From NCBI GenBank assembly GCA_001899285.1, contig MKWA01000009.1, forward strand, positions 26,379 to 90,378: DNA of 64,000 nucleotides, read 5' to 3'. This document shows positions 46,433 through 56,257 of the stretch, piece after piece. A program made the position numbers and the translations under genes. The stretch is from Rhizobiales bacterium 64-17. Its GTDB lineage: Bacteria > Pseudomonadota > Alphaproteobacteria > Rhizobiales > Xanthobacteraceae. How positions within the stretch are numbered: the first letter of the stretch is position 1; each line of letters opens with the position of its first letter. The notes under the pieces are model-generated. The model ran no database searches, was not told where the DNA came from, and worked only from the letters and a program-made list of their open reading frames with translations.

Positions 46433-47158
46433 TTACTTCTTGGCGGGAGCGGCACCCGCAGCCGGAGCGGCCGCAGCAGCGCCCGCGGCCGGAGCCGCAG
46501 CACCAGCAGCCGGAGCAGCGGCGCCCGCAGCCGGAGCAGCCGCAGCAGCGGGAGCAGCAGCCGCTTCGGCAGCCGCACGCTGTTCTTCGGCGTAGCCGGA
46601 CGGCGGAACGATGGTGACCAGCGTCATTTCTTCCGGCGCCAGCACCTTGACGTTCGCCGGCAGCTTCACATCGCGCAGATGCTTCGAATAGTTGATTTCG
46701 AGGCCGGCGATATCGACGTCGATCGATTCCGGAATGTCTTCCGGCAGGCACGAGATTTCGATCGAATGGGTGACGATGTTGACCGCACCGCCGCGCTTGA
46801 TGCCGGGCGAGGCGTCGGCATTGATGACGCGCACGGCAATGTTGACGCGAACCGGCTGACCTTCGCCGAGACGCAGGAAGTCCACATGCAGCGGATGATC
46901 CTTGACCGGATCGAGCTGATAGTCGCGCGGAATGACGCGATGCTTCTTGCCGTCGATCTCGATGTCGTAGATCGAGGTCAGGAACCGGCCGGCATAAATG
47001 CGCTGCCGCAGGTCGGCGTGATCGAGCGCGATCGCCACCGGGGGTTTGCTGTCTCCGTAAATCACGCCCGGCACTCTGCCGGCGCGCCGTTCCGCTCGGG
47101 CGGCCCCCTTGCCGCTCTTCGAGCGAACCGTCGCCTTCATTTCCTTGACGGTCGCCAT
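46433..47158 (-). CDS. rplY: 50S ribosomal protein L25/Ctc, extended form
   Basis: 241 aa with the N-terminal 5S-rRNA-binding domain (ATVRSKSGKGAARAERRAGR, GVIYGD) and the C-terminal TL5/Ctc domain (ISCLPEDIPESIDVDIAGLE). The last 50 residues are low complexity Ala/Pro/Gly (repeats of APAAGAAAP) encoded by tandem GCCGGAGC-type repeats at about 46446-46560, and end in APAKK. Such tails vary among related species and may be flexible. The gene precedes pth. Confidence 0.92.
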   Translation of the reverse strand: MATVKEMKATVRSKSGKGAARAERRAGRVPGVIYGDSKPPVAIALDHADLRQRIYAGRFLTSIYDIEIDGKKHRVIPRDYQLDPVKDHPLHVDFLRLGEGQPVRVNIAVRVINADASPGIKRGGAVNIVTHSIEISCLPEDIPESIDVDIAGLEINYSKHLRDVKLPANVKVLAPEEMTLVTIVPPSGYAEEQRAAAEAAAAPAAAAAPAAGAAAPAAGAAAPAAGAAAAAPAAGAAPAKK

Positions 47159-47306
47159 CGTAATGTCCTCGCAAAAGTGAAAGGCGGCTCGCGCCGCCCA
47201 TGATCTGCCGCAACAAGCCTCCAGGGGTGCCGGGGGTCGCGGACGGGCGGGGTTATAGCGGCGACCTGCTCAAAGGGCAAGAAAAGGAAGAAGGAAGAGA
47301 GGCACC

Positions 47307-47364
47307 AAAAACCGGCGAAAACGGCTCCATTTGCGGCGAAAACCGCCGAAAATAACCGGTTTTT
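47307..47364 (-). terminator. Nested hairpin terminator after ubiK
   Basis: Outer arms AAAAACCGG (47307-47315) and CCGGTTTTT (47356-47364) enclose CGGCG-AAAAC-CGCCG (47334-47348). On the minus strand the downstream side ends in GGTTTTTGG, supplying a T run. It starts 4 nt after the ubiK stop and precedes the rplY promoter region (47159-47306). Confidence 0.5.
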
Positions 47365-47367
47365 GCG

Positions 47368-47634
47368 CTAGCCCGCCGCACTGGAGCCATCAAGCCGGGC
47401 TTCCAGCGCATCGAGGCGGGCCTTGAGCGCCTCGTTCTCCTCACGGGCCAGCCGCGCCATCTCGCGCACCGCCTCGAACTCCTCGCGCGGAACCACGTCG
47501 AGGTCGCGGAGGATTCGCTCGGCCTGGCTGCGGAACACCGTGTCGAACTCGCGGCGCACGCCCTGCGCCACACCGGCGGCATCGTTCATCAGACGACCGA
47601 TCTCGTCGAAGAAGCGGCTGGAGGTCTGGGTCAT
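47368..47634 (-). CDS. ubiK: Ubiquinone biosynthesis accessory factor UbiK (BMFP family)
   Basis: 88 aa from ATG 47634. It has an amphipathic helix ([20 protein letters not shown]) and a long C-terminal coiled coil ([26 protein letters not shown]) with the EFEAVREM segment, the YqiC/UbiK pattern. In E. coli UbiK helps UbiJ support aerobic ubiquinone synthesis; the alphaproteobacterial homologue is assumed similar. It is divergent from lgt. Confidence 0.85.
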   Translation of the reverse strand: MTQTSSRFFDEIGRLMNDAAGVAQGVRREFDTVFRSQAERILRDLDVVPREEFEAVREMARLAREENEALKARLDALEARLDGSSAAG

Positions 47635-47802
47635 GATCGCCTCGTGAAGTGTGTCGGTGGTGTTTACCGGACAATGGCGTTCCGGTCCCGCTCTCGCAAG
47701 CCCCGCCATCCAAAACCCGTGACAAGCCCCATGGGCGGATGCGGCATTGACAAATCGTCCGCTGCGCGTTGCATCACAGTCCCATATCCGCCGGAGTCCG
47801 GA

Positions 47803-48633
47803 ATGCCGCCGTTGCTGGTCCTGCCGTTTCCCGCCTTCGACCCGGTGCTGGTCAGTATCGGCCCGTTCGCGATCCGCTGGTACGCGCTCGCTTATATCTT
47901 CGGCATCCTGCTCGGCTGGTGGTATGCGCGCCTCCTGATCCGCACCGAACGGCTGTGGGGCGGCCTACCGCCGCTGACGCTGCTCGATTTCGACGACTTC
48001 GTGCTGTGGGTGACGGTCGGCATCATCCTCGGCGGCCGCACCGGCTACGTGCTGTTCTACAACCTGCCCTACTTCCTCGCGCATCCGCTGGAGATCTTCC
48101 AACTATGGAACGGCGGCATGTCGTTCCACGGCGGCTTCGCCGGCTGCGTGATCGCGGTGGTGCTGTTCGCGAGGAAGCGTGCGATTCCGATCCTGTCGCT
48201 CGGCGATCTGACCTGTGCCGCCGGGCCGATCGGCCTGTGTCTCGGCCGGCTCGCCAATTTCATCAACGGTGAATTGTGGGGTCGCCCGACCGACGTGCCG
48301 TGGGCGATGGTCTTCCCAACCGGCGGCCCACTGCCGCGCCATCCGAGCCAGCTCTACGAGGCGGCGCTGGAAGGCATCGTGCTGTTCGCTCTGCTCGCCT
48401 TTCTGGTTCGCGCCGGTGCGTTGAAACGGCCCGGCCTCGTGATCGGCGTGTTCGCCATGGGCTATGCTGTCGCACGCTCGTTCAGCGAGTTGTTCCGCGA
48501 GCCTGACGCGCAGCTTGGTTTCCTCTGGGGCGGCCTGACCATGGGGATGCTGCTGTCGATCCCGCTGTTCCTCGCGGGTCTGGCGTTCGCGGTCTATGCC
48601 GTACGGCATCCGCGTGTCACGGAGCCGCGATGA
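47803..48633 (+). CDS. lgt: Prolipoprotein diacylglyceryl transferase
   Basis: 276 aa with seven hydrophobic segments; ATG 47803 follows GGAG at 7 nt. Signature residues [20 protein letters not shown] (catalytic His) and [20 protein letters not shown], a near match to the Lgt signature GRxGNFINGE with Ala for one Gly, are present. It transfers diacylglycerol from phosphatidylglycerol to the lipobox Cys of lipoproteins, such as the one at 36025. It heads an operon with midA and pgeF by ATGA overlaps. Confidence 0.92.
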   Translation: MPPLLVLPFPAFDPVLVSIGPFAIRWYALAYIFGILLGWWYARLLIRTERLWGGLPPLTLLDFDDFVLWVTVGIILGGRTGYVLFYNLPYFLAHPLEIFQLWNGGMSFHGGFAGCVIAVVLFARKRAIPILSLGDLTCAAGPIGLCLGRLANFINGELWGRPTDVPWAMVFPTGGPLPRHPSQLYEAALEGIVLFALLAFLVRAGALKRPGLVIGVFAMGYAVARSFSELFREPDAQLGFLWGGLTMGMLLSIPLFLAGLAFAVYAVRHPRVTEPR

Positions 48634-49733
48634 GCGACCAGGGACCGCTCGAACAGGAAATCCGCGATCTGATCGCGCGGCGCGGGCCGCTGTCCGTATC
48701 GCACTACATGGATCTCTGCCTCGCTCACCCACAATACGGCTACTACGTCTGCCGCGATCCGATCGGCGCGTCCGGCGATTTCATCACCGCGCCGGAAATC
48801 AGCCAGATGTTCGGTGAGTTGATCGGCCTCTGGATGACCGCCGTGTGGCGGCTGATGGGCTCGCCCGCTGGGCTGCGCGTGGTCGAACTTGGCCCCGGCC
48901 GCGGCACCCTGATGGCCGACGCGATGCGCGCGGCGCAGGCGGTGCCGCCGTTCGTCGCCGCGATCGGCGGCATTCATCTCGTCGAGATCAACGCGGCACT
49001 GCGCGCGCGTCAGGCGGAGACGCTGGCGCGACTACCGGAAACGCCGCAATGGCACCCGACGCTCGGCGAGGTGCCGGACGGACCGACCATCATCATCGCC
49101 AACGAGTTCTTCGATGCCTTGCCGGTGCATCAGGCGGTGAAGCGTGGCGACGGCTGGCACGAGCGCATGGTGCATGTCGATGCCGATGGCCATCTCGGCT
49201 ACACGCTGGCGCAGGAGCCGATCCCGCATTTCGAGCGGCTGCTGCCGAAACATCTGCACGACGCGCACGACGACGAATTGTTTGAGTGGCGCTCCGATCA
49301 GATGGCCTTCGATGTCGGCAAGCGGATCGGCCGCGCCAATGGCGCCGCGCTGATCATCGACTATGGCCATATCCGCAGCGACACCGGCGACACATTCCAG
49401 GCCGCCGCCCGCCACGCGTTCACCGATCCACTGCACGCGCCGGGCTTTGCCGACCTCACCGCGCATGTGGACTTTCAGGCGCTCGGCCTCGCCGCCGGCG
49501 CGATGGGCGCCGCCGTCCACGGGCCCATGGGTCAGGGCGAATGGCTGCGCCGGCTCGGCATCGTCGAGCGGGCGCAGGCGCTCAAGGCGCATGCCACCGC
49601 CGCGCAGCGCCACGACATCGACGCCGCGCTCGACCGCCTCACCGGTGCCGGCCGCACCACCATGGGCGAACTGTTCAAGGTGATGGCGCTGGCCGATCCG
49701 CGGCTCGGCCCCTTGCCGGGATTCGATCCATGA
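48630..49733 (+). CDS. SAM-dependent methyltransferase, MidA/NDUFAF7 family
   Basis: 367 aa. ATG 48630 overlaps the lgt stop in an ATGA. N-terminal [19 protein letters not shown] and [17 protein letters not shown] followed by [14 protein letters not shown] (SAM site) identify the MidA family. [17 protein letters not shown] and IDYGH are conserved. Mitochondrial NDUFAF7 dimethylates an Arg of complex I subunit NDUFS2; the bacterial role is inferred from it. It overlaps pgeF. Confidence 0.88.
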   Translation: MSDQGPLEQEIRDLIARRGPLSVSHYMDLCLAHPQYGYYVCRDPIGASGDFITAPEISQMFGELIGLWMTAVWRLMGSPAGLRVVELGPGRGTLMADAMRAAQAVPPFVAAIGGIHLVEINAALRARQAETLARLPETPQWHPTLGEVPDGPTIIIANEFFDALPVHQAVKRGDGWHERMVHVDADGHLGYTLAQEPIPHFERLLPKHLHDAHDDELFEWRSDQMAFDVGKRIGRANGAALIIDYGHIRSDTGDTFQAAARHAFTDPLHAPGFADLTAHVDFQALGLAAGAMGAAVHGPMGQGEWLRRLGIVERAQALKAHATAAQRHDIDAALDRLTGAGRTTMGELFKVMALADPRLGPLPGFDP

Positions 49734-50506
49734 ACGCGACGAAGATCGAAGCATCTTCGCTGGCGGCGCTGCCGGGCATCCGCCACGGCTTTTTCACCCG
49801 CGAGGGCGGCGTGTCCGGCGGAATTTACACCAGCCTCAACGGTGGTGTCGGCTCCGATGACGATCCGGACCATGTGCGCGAGAACCGCGCCCGGATGGCG
49901 GCGGCCATCGGTGTCGCGCCGGAGCGGTTCCTGACCGCCTATCAGATCCATTCGCCGGACGTGGTGACGGTCGATGCGCCCTGGCCCGCTGCCGAACGGC
50001 CGCGCGCCGACGCCATCGTCACCCGCACGCCGGGCCTCGGCCTCGGCATTTCCACCGCCGATTGCGGCCCGCTGCTGTTCGCCGATCCGGGTGCGCGGGT
50101 GATCGGCGCGGCCCATGCCGGCTGGCGCGGCGCCTTCACCGGGGTGATCGAGGCGACCCTCGCCGCCATGGAACGGCTGGGCGCGAGCCGCAAAGCCGTC
50201 CGCGTGGTGCTCGGCCCGCTGATCCGGCAGCAAAGCTACGAGGTCTCGACCGAATTCGTCGAGCGGTTCACCGCCGCCGACCCCGCCAATGCGCGGTTCT
50301 TCGCCGCTGGAAAACCCGGCCACGCGATGTTCGACCTGCCGGGCTATATCGCCTCGCGAGTGGAACGGGCCCGAGTTGGCGGGTTCGAGGATCTGGGCCT
50401 CGATACCCACGCCGATCCCGCAAGATTTTTCAGCTATCGGCGGACCACCCAGCGCGGCGAACCGGATTACGGGCGCCACATCAACGCTATCGCGCTCGCG
50501 GACTAG
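49730..50506 (+). CDS. pgeF: Peptidoglycan editing factor PgeF (laccase-domain, YfiH family)
   Basis: 258 aa; ATG 49730 overlaps the previous stop by ATGA. Metal-binding motifs include [20 protein letters not shown] and [14 protein letters not shown] (conserved Cys and His) and the final [23 protein letters not shown]. coli PgeF removes L-Ser wrongly placed in peptidoglycan stems; earlier literature calls this family polyphenol oxidase. Genomic order lgt-midA-pgeF is common in Rhizobiales. Confidence 0.9.
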   Translation: MNATKIEASSLAALPGIRHGFFTREGGVSGGIYTSLNGGVGSDDDPDHVRENRARMAAAIGVAPERFLTAYQIHSPDVVTVDAPWPAAERPRADAIVTRTPGLGLGISTADCGPLLFADPGARVIGAAHAGWRGAFTGVIEATLAAMERLGASRKAVRVVLGPLIRQQSYEVSTEFVERFTAADPANARFFAAGKPGHAMFDLPGYIASRVERARVGGFEDLGLDTHADPARFFSYRRTTQRGEPDYGRHINAIALAD

Positions 50507-50618
50507 GGCGCGCGGGCTCCCGGCGGAAATTCAGGGCAAAAATCGCCGCGAAATATTGCCGCTCCCGGCCGCGCTTGTTATGCACCTCGCGCCTGTCGGT
50601 GGATGCGAGGAGAAGCGT

Positions 50619-51575
50619 ATGTCGGCCAAGAATGGGGCCATCAAGCTCGTCGCCGGCAATTCGAATCCAAAGCTCGCGCAATCGATCGCCGATTACCTGA
50701 AACAGCCGCTGGCCAAGGCGGTGGTCCGCCGGTTCGCGGACATGGAAGTGTTCGTCGAAATTCAGGAGAACGTGCGCGGCGCCGACTGCTTCATCATCCA
50801 GTCGACCTCGTTCCCGGCGAACGACCACCTGATGGAGCTTTTGATCATCACCGACGCGCTGCGCCGCTCCTCGGCGCGCCGCATCACCGCGGTGATCCCC
50901 TATTTCGGCTATGCCCGGCAGGATCGCAAACCCGGCCCGCGCACGCCGATCTCGGCGAAGCTGGTCGCCAACCTGATCACCCGCGCCGGCGTCGACCGCG
51001 TGATGACGCTCGACCTGCATGCCGGGCAGATTCAGGGCTTCTTCGATATCCCGACCGACAATCTCTACGCCTCGCCGGTGATGACGCGCGATATCCGCGA
51101 GCATTTCAAGGGCCTCGAGAACCTGATGGTGGTGTCGCCGGACGTCGGCGGCGTGGTGCGCGCGCGCGGACTCGCCAAGCGCATCAACGCGCCGCTGTCG
51201 ATCATCGACAAGCGCCGCGAGCGCGCCGGCGAATCTGAAGTGATGAATGTGATCGGCGACGTCGCCGGCTATACCTGTATCCTGATCGACGACATCGTCG
51301 ATTCCGGCGGCACGTTGGTGAACGCCGCCGACGCACTGCTCGCCAACGGCGCCAAAGATGTCTACGCCTACCTTACCCATGGCGTGCTGTCGGGCGGCGC
51401 GGTCGCGCGCGTTGCCGCTTCGCGGATCAAGGAGATGGTGATCACCGACTCGATCCAGCCGACCAAGGCCGTGCTCGAGGCGCACAACATCCGCGTCCTG
51501 CCGATCGCCCAGTTGATCGGCGAAGCGATCAGCCGCACCGCCGCCGAAGAGTCGGTGTCGAGCCTGTTCGACTGA
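50619..51575 (+). CDS. prs: Ribose-phosphate pyrophosphokinase (PRPP synthetase)
   Basis: 318 aa; ATG 50619 with AGGAG 7 nt upstream. [34 protein letters not shown] and the PRPP-binding loop [14 protein letters not shown] are intact, as is the [13 protein letters not shown] segment. It makes PRPP from ribose 5-phosphate and ATP for nucleotide and His/Trp synthesis. Class I type by length. It follows pgeF by 112 nt and so has its own promoter region. Confidence 0.94.
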   Translation: MSAKNGAIKLVAGNSNPKLAQSIADYLKQPLAKAVVRRFADMEVFVEIQENVRGADCFIIQSTSFPANDHLMELLIITDALRRSSARRITAVIPYFGYARQDRKPGPRTPISAKLVANLITRAGVDRVMTLDLHAGQIQGFFDIPTDNLYASPVMTRDIREHFKGLENLMVVSPDVGGVVRARGLAKRINAPLSIIDKRRERAGESEVMNVIGDVAGYTCILIDDIVDSGGTLVNAADALLANGAKDVYAYLTHGVLSGGAVARVAASRIKEMVITDSIQPTKAVLEAHNIRVLPIAQLIGEAISRTAAEESVSSLFD

Positions 51576-51787
51576 TTCAATCAGTTGCCGTGCCGGAAAC
51601 GGCGGCGGCGGTACGCTTTCGGCACCGCGCGGGTTTTCCACTACAGATTGACTCTGTCCACGGTTTCCGTTGTGGAGAGTGAGTCGCGACTCTTGCGCGG
51701 ACTCCGCAAATCACGGCTCATTCCGAAGCGAAGACGGTCCTTGAGATGGCCGGAATCGCGGAGTTATAGTCGATTCGCCAGTGATTC
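51574..51787. promoter_or_regulatory. Cluster of GANTC (CcrM methylation) sites in the prs-ybjN gap
   Basis: GANTC occurs at 51574, 51650, 51681, 51688, 51700, 51753, 51772 and 51783, eight sites in 214 bp. The middle three include the perfect palindrome GAGTCGCGACTC (51681-51692). This lies in the only gene-free gap above 300 bp in the window (51576-51939), which otherwise shows no coding frame or RNA gene that I could recognise. CcrM methylates GANTC in alphaproteobacteria and controls cell-cycle promoters. Confidence 0.5.
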
Positions 51788-51939
51788 GTTGCCGACGGTC
51801 AAGGCGTTCCGTCTTTCCAGTATCAACCGAAACCCGCGCGGGCGGGTGGGACATGCGTGCCGTGCGCGTGCGGTGGCTTGCGCGCGCCCGGCGACAGAAA
51901 GCCAAGGGCTCAGAGAAGAGCCAGGAAGCGGAGACCGGA

Positions 51940-52440
51940 ATGTCCCTCGTCAGCTACACCGACGACCAGCGAAGCCACCCGCTCGAAGTGATCGAGCGGA
52001 TCGCCGCCGGGAACAACTGGTCGTTCGAGCGCGCAAGCGACGACGAGATCACGCTGCTGGTGTCAGGGAAATGGTCCGACTACCAAGTGTCGTACACCTG
52101 GATGTGCGACATCGAGGCGCTGCATCTCGCCTGCGCGTTCGATCTGCGGGTTCCGGAACGCCGTCGTCCCGAAGTGCAGAAGCTGATCTCGATGATCAAC
52201 GAGCAGATGTGGGTCGGCCACTTCGATCTATGGACCAAGGAAGGTCTGGTCATGTACCGCAACGCGCTGGTGCTCGCCGGCGGCGTCGAAGCCTCCGGCA
52301 AACAATGTGAGGCGCTGCTCGGCACCGCGCTCGACGCCTGCGAGCGCAATTTCCCGGCCTATCAGTTCGTGGTCTGGGCCGGCCGCCCCGCGCGCGAGGC
52401 GCTCGACGCGGCGATGTTCGAGACTTCCGGCGAAGCCTGA
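51940..52440 (+). CDS. YbjN domain-containing protein
   Basis: 166 aa from ATG 51940 (GGAGACCGG upstream). DDQRSHPLEVIERIAAGNNW and WSDYQVSYTWMCDIEALHLAC and HFDLWTKEGLVMYRNAL match the YbjN fold, which resembles type III secretion chaperones and lacks enzymatic motifs. It is cytoplasmic and uncharacterised; E. coli YbjN affects motility and exopolysaccharide. It precedes proC by 7 nt, so they form an operon. The upstream gap carries the GANTC cluster. Confidence 0.86.
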   Translation: MSLVSYTDDQRSHPLEVIERIAAGNNWSFERASDDEITLLVSGKWSDYQVSYTWMCDIEALHLACAFDLRVPERRRPEVQKLISMINEQMWVGHFDLWTKEGLVMYRNALVLAGGVEASGKQCEALLGTALDACERNFPAYQFVVWAGRPAREALDAAMFETSGEA

Positions 52441-52447
52441 GCGCATC

Positions 52448-53323
52448 ATGGCTCGCAAGATTCCGGCTCGCAAGACTGCGTCCGCATCGCGCAGCCTGCC
52501 GCTCAAGCGGTTCCGCGGCACGCTCGTTCTGCTCGGCGCCGGAAAGATGGGTGGCGCGATGCTCGACGGCTGGCTGGCGCGCGGGCTCGATCCGAAGCGC
52601 GTCGTCGTCCTCGATCCCAAGCCGGGCAAGACGATCAAGGCGCTGACGCGGCGCGGCCTCAAACTCAATCCGAAGGAGACCGGCAACAAGCCCGTCGAGG
52701 CGACCGCGCTGGTGATCGCGGTGAAGCCGCAGATGGCGGCCGAGACGCTGCCGGCAGTGCGAACGATGATCGGTCGCGGCACGCTCGTCCTGTCGATCAT
52801 GGCGGGCCGCACGCTCGGCTTTCTCGCCGAACAGGCCGGCAGCGCCGCCGCGCTGGTGCGCGCAATGCCGAACACGCCGGCCGCCATCGGCCGCGGCATC
52901 ACCGTCGCCGTGCCGGCGCGCGGCGTGTCGGCGGCGCAACGCAAGCTCGCGACCGATCTGCTTGCCGCTACCGGCGCGGTCGAATGGGTGAAGGACGAAA
53001 GCCTGATGGACGCGGTGACAGCCGTATCGGGCTCCGGTCCCGCTTACGTGTTCCTGCTGGCGGAAACACTGGCGCGAGCCGGCGCGGCCGCCGGCCTGCC
53101 CGCGCCGCTCGCCGAACGGCTCGCCCGCGCCACCGTCGCCGGCTCCGGCGAACTGCTGCATCAATCGCCGCTCGGCGCCGACGTGCTGCGCCAGAATGTC
53201 ACCTCGCCGGGCGGAACCACGGCCGCCGCCCTCGCGGTGTTGATGGCCGATCCCGGCATGGCCGATTTGATGGCCCGCGCGGTTGATGCGGCAACAAAGC
53301 GCTCACGCGAACTCGCCGGTTAA
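52448..53323 (+). CDS. proC: Pyrroline-5-carboxylate reductase
   Basis: 291 aa with a short basic N-terminal extension (MARKIPARKTASASRSLPLK) before the dinucleotide-binding LVLLGAGKMGGAMLDGW. The C-terminal signature AVSGSGPAYVFLLAE and the NVTSPGGTTAAAL segment near the end are present. It reduces pyrroline-5-carboxylate to proline with NAD(P)H. It is translated after the YbjN gene and followed by a TetR regulator with its own start region. Confidence 0.93.
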   Translation: MARKIPARKTASASRSLPLKRFRGTLVLLGAGKMGGAMLDGWLARGLDPKRVVVLDPKPGKTIKALTRRGLKLNPKETGNKPVEATALVIAVKPQMAAETLPAVRTMIGRGTLVLSIMAGRTLGFLAEQAGSAAALVRAMPNTPAAIGRGITVAVPARGVSAAQRKLATDLLAATGAVEWVKDESLMDAVTAVSGSGPAYVFLLAETLARAGAAAGLPAPLAERLARATVAGSGELLHQSPLGADVLRQNVTSPGGTTAAALAVLMADPGMADLMARAVDAATKRSRELAG

Positions 53324-53411
53324 CGCCGCATCCTCTTCCGGGCCGCCACCGGGACGCCTAGATTGACGGTGAAACTCGTTGATGAGTTACCCGCCGTCAC
53401 AGGAGGCCGCC

Positions 53412-54140
53412 ATGGCTCGACGTTCCGCAGGCAAACGTTCCTCCACCAAACGTCCAGCCCGCGCGGCCGCGCCCAACTCCAGCATCCCGCCGCGCCAGCG
53501 CGCCATCGGTGCGCTGATGCAACTGCTCGCCGAGCATCCCTGGATCGAGATCGAGGTCAGCGACATCGCCGACCGCGCCGGGCTGACCCTCGGCGAATTG
53601 CGCGATGCGTTCAGTTCGCCGCTGGCGATCCTCGCCGCGCAGATGAAAGCGATCGACAAGCAGGTGCTCGATGCCGGGACGCCGGACGATGCCGAGATGA
53701 CACCGCGCGAGCGGCTGTTCGAGGTGCTGATGCGACGGATCGAGGCGCTCGCCCCGCACAAGGAAGCGATCCGCTCGCTGGCGCGCTCTGCGCGGCGCAA
53801 TCCGCCGCTGGCGCTCGCGCTCAACGGCCTCGCGGTGCGCTCGCAGCATTGGATGCTGACTGCCGCCGGCATCAGCACGCATGGCCCGAAAGGAATGATC
53901 CGCGCACAAGGTCTGGCAGTGATGTTCGCGCAGGTGGTCGGCGTGTGGCTCGACGATGACGACGCCGGCCTCGATCGCACGATGGCAGCGCTCGATCGCG
54001 GCCTGACCAGCGGACAACGCTGGTCCGGTCTTCTCGACGATCTGATGTGCCTGCCGGACGCGCTGATCCGGCGTGGGCGGCGCCACCGCCGGAATCGCCG
54101 CGATGCCGAGACTTACGACGACGACATCGCCGCGGCATAA
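53412..54140 (+). CDS. TetR-family transcriptional regulator
   Basis: 242 aa; ATG 53412 with AGGAGG 5 nt upstream. Basic tail ARRSAGKRSSTKRPARAA leads to a helix-turn-helix (IGALMQLLAEHPWIEIEVSD, IADRAGLTLGELRDAFSSPL). The C-terminal ligand domain is all-helical. The target is unknown; it may control the neighbouring genes. It converges on the histidine kinase with only 2 nt between stops. Confidence 0.84.
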   Translation: MARRSAGKRSSTKRPARAAAPNSSIPPRQRAIGALMQLLAEHPWIEIEVSDIADRAGLTLGELRDAFSSPLAILAAQMKAIDKQVLDAGTPDDAEMTPRERLFEVLMRRIEALAPHKEAIRSLARSARRNPPLALALNGLAVRSQHWMLTAAGISTHGPKGMIRAQGLAVMFAQVVGVWLDDDDAGLDRTMAALDRGLTSGQRWSGLLDDLMCLPDALIRRGRRHRRNRRDAETYDDDIAAA

Positions 54141-54142
54141 TT

Positions 54143-55531
54143 TTAAAGCGGAATCCGCACCACCGCGCGCAGGCCACCCATCGGGCTGTCGGTTAGCGTG
54201 ATGTCGCCGCCATGCGACCGCGCGATATCCCGCGCGATCGCAAGGCCGAGTCCGGTGCCGCCCTCATCCTGGTTGCGCGCGTCGTCGAGCCGCAGGAACG
54301 GCTTGAACACCTCGTCGCGCTGATGCGCCGGGATGCCCGGCCCATCGTCATCCACCGTGACGGTGAGATAGCGGTGATCGCTGTGACCGGTGATCGCCAG
54401 CGATGGTGCGTGGCGCGCCGCGTTCGACACCAGATTGGCGAGACAGCGCTTGAACGCCTGCGGCCGCACCGTGACGATCGGATTGCCGTGGAAGGTCGCG
54501 GTGGCGCGATGGCCCTGCCGCTCTGCGTCGGACTTCAACTCGTCGAGGAACGCCGCCATGTCGGTCGGCGCCGACTCCTCGCCAAGATCGCCGCGCGCGA
54601 ACGCCATGTAGCCTTCGAGCATCGCCGTCATCTCGTCGATGTCGCGGCGCATCGCCTCGGTTTCCGGGTTATCGCCGAGCAGAGCGAGTTCGAGCCGGAA
54701 GCGCGTCAGGATGGTGCGCAGATCGTGCGACACGCCTGCAAGCATGGTTGTGCGCTGCTCGAACGCGCGCTCGACGCGGCTTTTCATTTCGATGAAAGCC
54801 ACCGCCGCGCGCCGCACCTCGCGCGCGCCGCGCGGCCGGAAATTCGGCACGTCGCGGCCCTTGCCGAAACTTTCCGCCGCATCGGCAAGCCGCAGGATCG
54901 GCCGGATCTGGTTGCGCAGGAACAGGATCGCCACCATCAACAGCACCGTCGAGGTGCCGACCATCCAGAACAGGAAGATTTCCGAATTCGACGCATAGGC
55001 CGCGCTGCGCCGCGCGAACACCCGCATCACCGCATTGTCGAGCTGGACGCGGATTTCCACCAGCGATGATTTGCCAACGGTGTCGATCCAGTACGGCCGT
55101 TGCAACTGGCGCCGCAACTGCTCCGACAGCGACTGGTCGAGCAGCGAGAAGAACGGCTTGGGCGATGGCGGCGGCATCTCGCCGGCCGGCAGGAAATCGA
55201 CCTGCAGACCGAGCCGGTCCAACGCGATCTTCTTCAGCTTCGCCTGATCCGCGTCCTGCGGATAGGCGCGGGAGATATCGACCAGCGCCGCGATGTCCTG
55301 CACCACGCCGGCCGACAGCCGCTGTGTGACGAGATTCCAGTGACGCTCCATGAACACGAACGCCACCACCGACTGCAGGATCACCATGGGAATGATGATG
55401 ATCAGCAGCGCGCGGGCGAACAGGCCCTTCGGCATCACCGCATTGAGCCAGCGGCTCATCCGGCGCCAGTTGTCGGCGACGAAACCGGCAGCACTGCGAA
55501 TGCGGGCGATGCCGGTGTCGAGCGAGGTCAC
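54143..55531 (-). CDS. Sensor histidine kinase, EnvZ-like
   Basis: 462 aa with two membrane helices (about 38-62 and 185-205), a periplasmic sensor of about 120 residues, a HAMP domain (RNQIRPILRLADAAESFG), a phosphoacceptor helix GVSHDLRTILTRFRL (His269) and an ATPase domain (NLVSNAARHA, DDDGPGIP, GTGLGLAIA). The Pro after SHDLRT is replaced by Ile (I274), a change I believe is shared by alphaproteobacterial relatives. The start overlaps the response-regulator stop by ATGA. The signal is unknown. Confidence 0.9.
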   Translation of the reverse strand: MTSLDTGIARIRSAAGFVADNWRRMSRWLNAVMPKGLFARALLIIIIPMVILQSVVAFVFMERHWNLVTQRLSAGVVQDIAALVDISRAYPQDADQAKLKKIALDRLGLQVDFLPAGEMPPPSPKPFFSLLDQSLSEQLRRQLQRPYWIDTVGKSSLVEIRVQLDNAVMRVFARRSAAYASNSEIFLFWMVGTSTVLLMVAILFLRNQIRPILRLADAAESFGKGRDVPNFRPRGAREVRRAAVAFIEMKSRVERAFEQRTTMLAGVSHDLRTILTRFRLELALLGDNPETEAMRRDIDEMTAMLEGYMAFARGDLGEESAPTDMAAFLDELKSDAERQGHRATATFHGNPIVTVRPQAFKRCLANLVSNAARHAPSLAITGHSDHRYLTVTVDDDGPGIPAHQRDEVFKPFLRLDDARNQDEGGTGLGLAIARDIARSHGGDITLTDSPMGGLRAVVRIPL

Positions 55532-56238
55532 GACGCGATCACCAGACGATAGCCGACGCCGCGCGCCGCCTGCACATAGAGCGGATTGGCGGGATTGGTC
55601 TCGATCTTGCGCCGCAGCCGGTTGATCTGCACATCGACTGCGCGCTCGTTGACCGAGCCGCTGCTGCTGCCGGCGAGCGCCTGCCGCGATACCGTTTCGC
55701 CCGGCGTCGCCGCGAGGATGCGCAGCATCTCGCGCTCGCGATCAGTGAGATGGATGACCTCCTCGCCCTTACGCAATTCGCCACGGCCGATGTGAAACAC
55801 GAACGGGCCGAACCGCACGCTCTCCGGTGGCGGCGCGGCGGCCGGCTGCGCGCGCTTGAGGATCGCGGCAATGCGCAACGACAATTCGCGAGGTTCAAAC
55901 GGCTTGGCAACATAATCGTCGGCGCCGCTTTCAAGTCCCTTGATCCGGCTTTCCGCCGCGTCGCGCGCGGTCAGCATCAGGATCGGAACGGCCGAGGTCT
56001 CGCGCAGCGAGCGGGCGAGATCGTAACCGTTCTCGCCCGGCATCATCACGTCGAGGATCAACAGGTCGAAGGCGAGGCCGCTCAGTTTCGCACGCGCATC
56101 GGCGGCGTTCTCGGCCGTACTGACGCGATAGCCTTCCGACGACAGATAGCGCGACAGCAGGTCGCGAATCCGCCGGTCGTCGTCAACGATCAGCAGATGC
56201 GGCGCATCATCGGGCAGCGGCACAGGGTTGGACGTCAT
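55528..56238 (-). CDS. OmpR-family response regulator
   Basis: 236 aa. The receiver domain has acidic residues at 19-21, phosphoacceptor Asp63 in LILDVMMPG and conserved Lys112 in YVAKPFEP. The winged-helix output domain shows HLTDREREMLRILAATPGE and NERAVDVQINRLRRKIE. It is the first gene of the operon with the kinase and acts as its cognate DNA-binding partner. Sequence context does not reveal target genes. Confidence 0.91.
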   Translation of the reverse strand: MTSNPVPLPDDAPHLLIVDDDRRIRDLLSRYLSSEGYRVSTAENAADARAKLSGLAFDLLILDVMMPGENGYDLARSLRETSAVPILMLTARDAAESRIKGLESGADDYVAKPFEPRELSLRIAAILKRAQPAAAPPPESVRFGPFVFHIGRGELRKGEEVIHLTDREREMLRILAATPGETVSRQALAGSSSGSVNERAVDVQINRLRRKIETNPANPLYVQAARGVGYRLVIAS

Positions 56239-56257
56239 CGACGCCTCTTGTCTCTCG

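Noticed and set aside
51585..52310. 241-aa open frame covering the GANTC-rich gap
   Set aside because: Starts with an Arg-rich nonsense composition, runs out of frame into the YbjN gene, and no family motif is visible.
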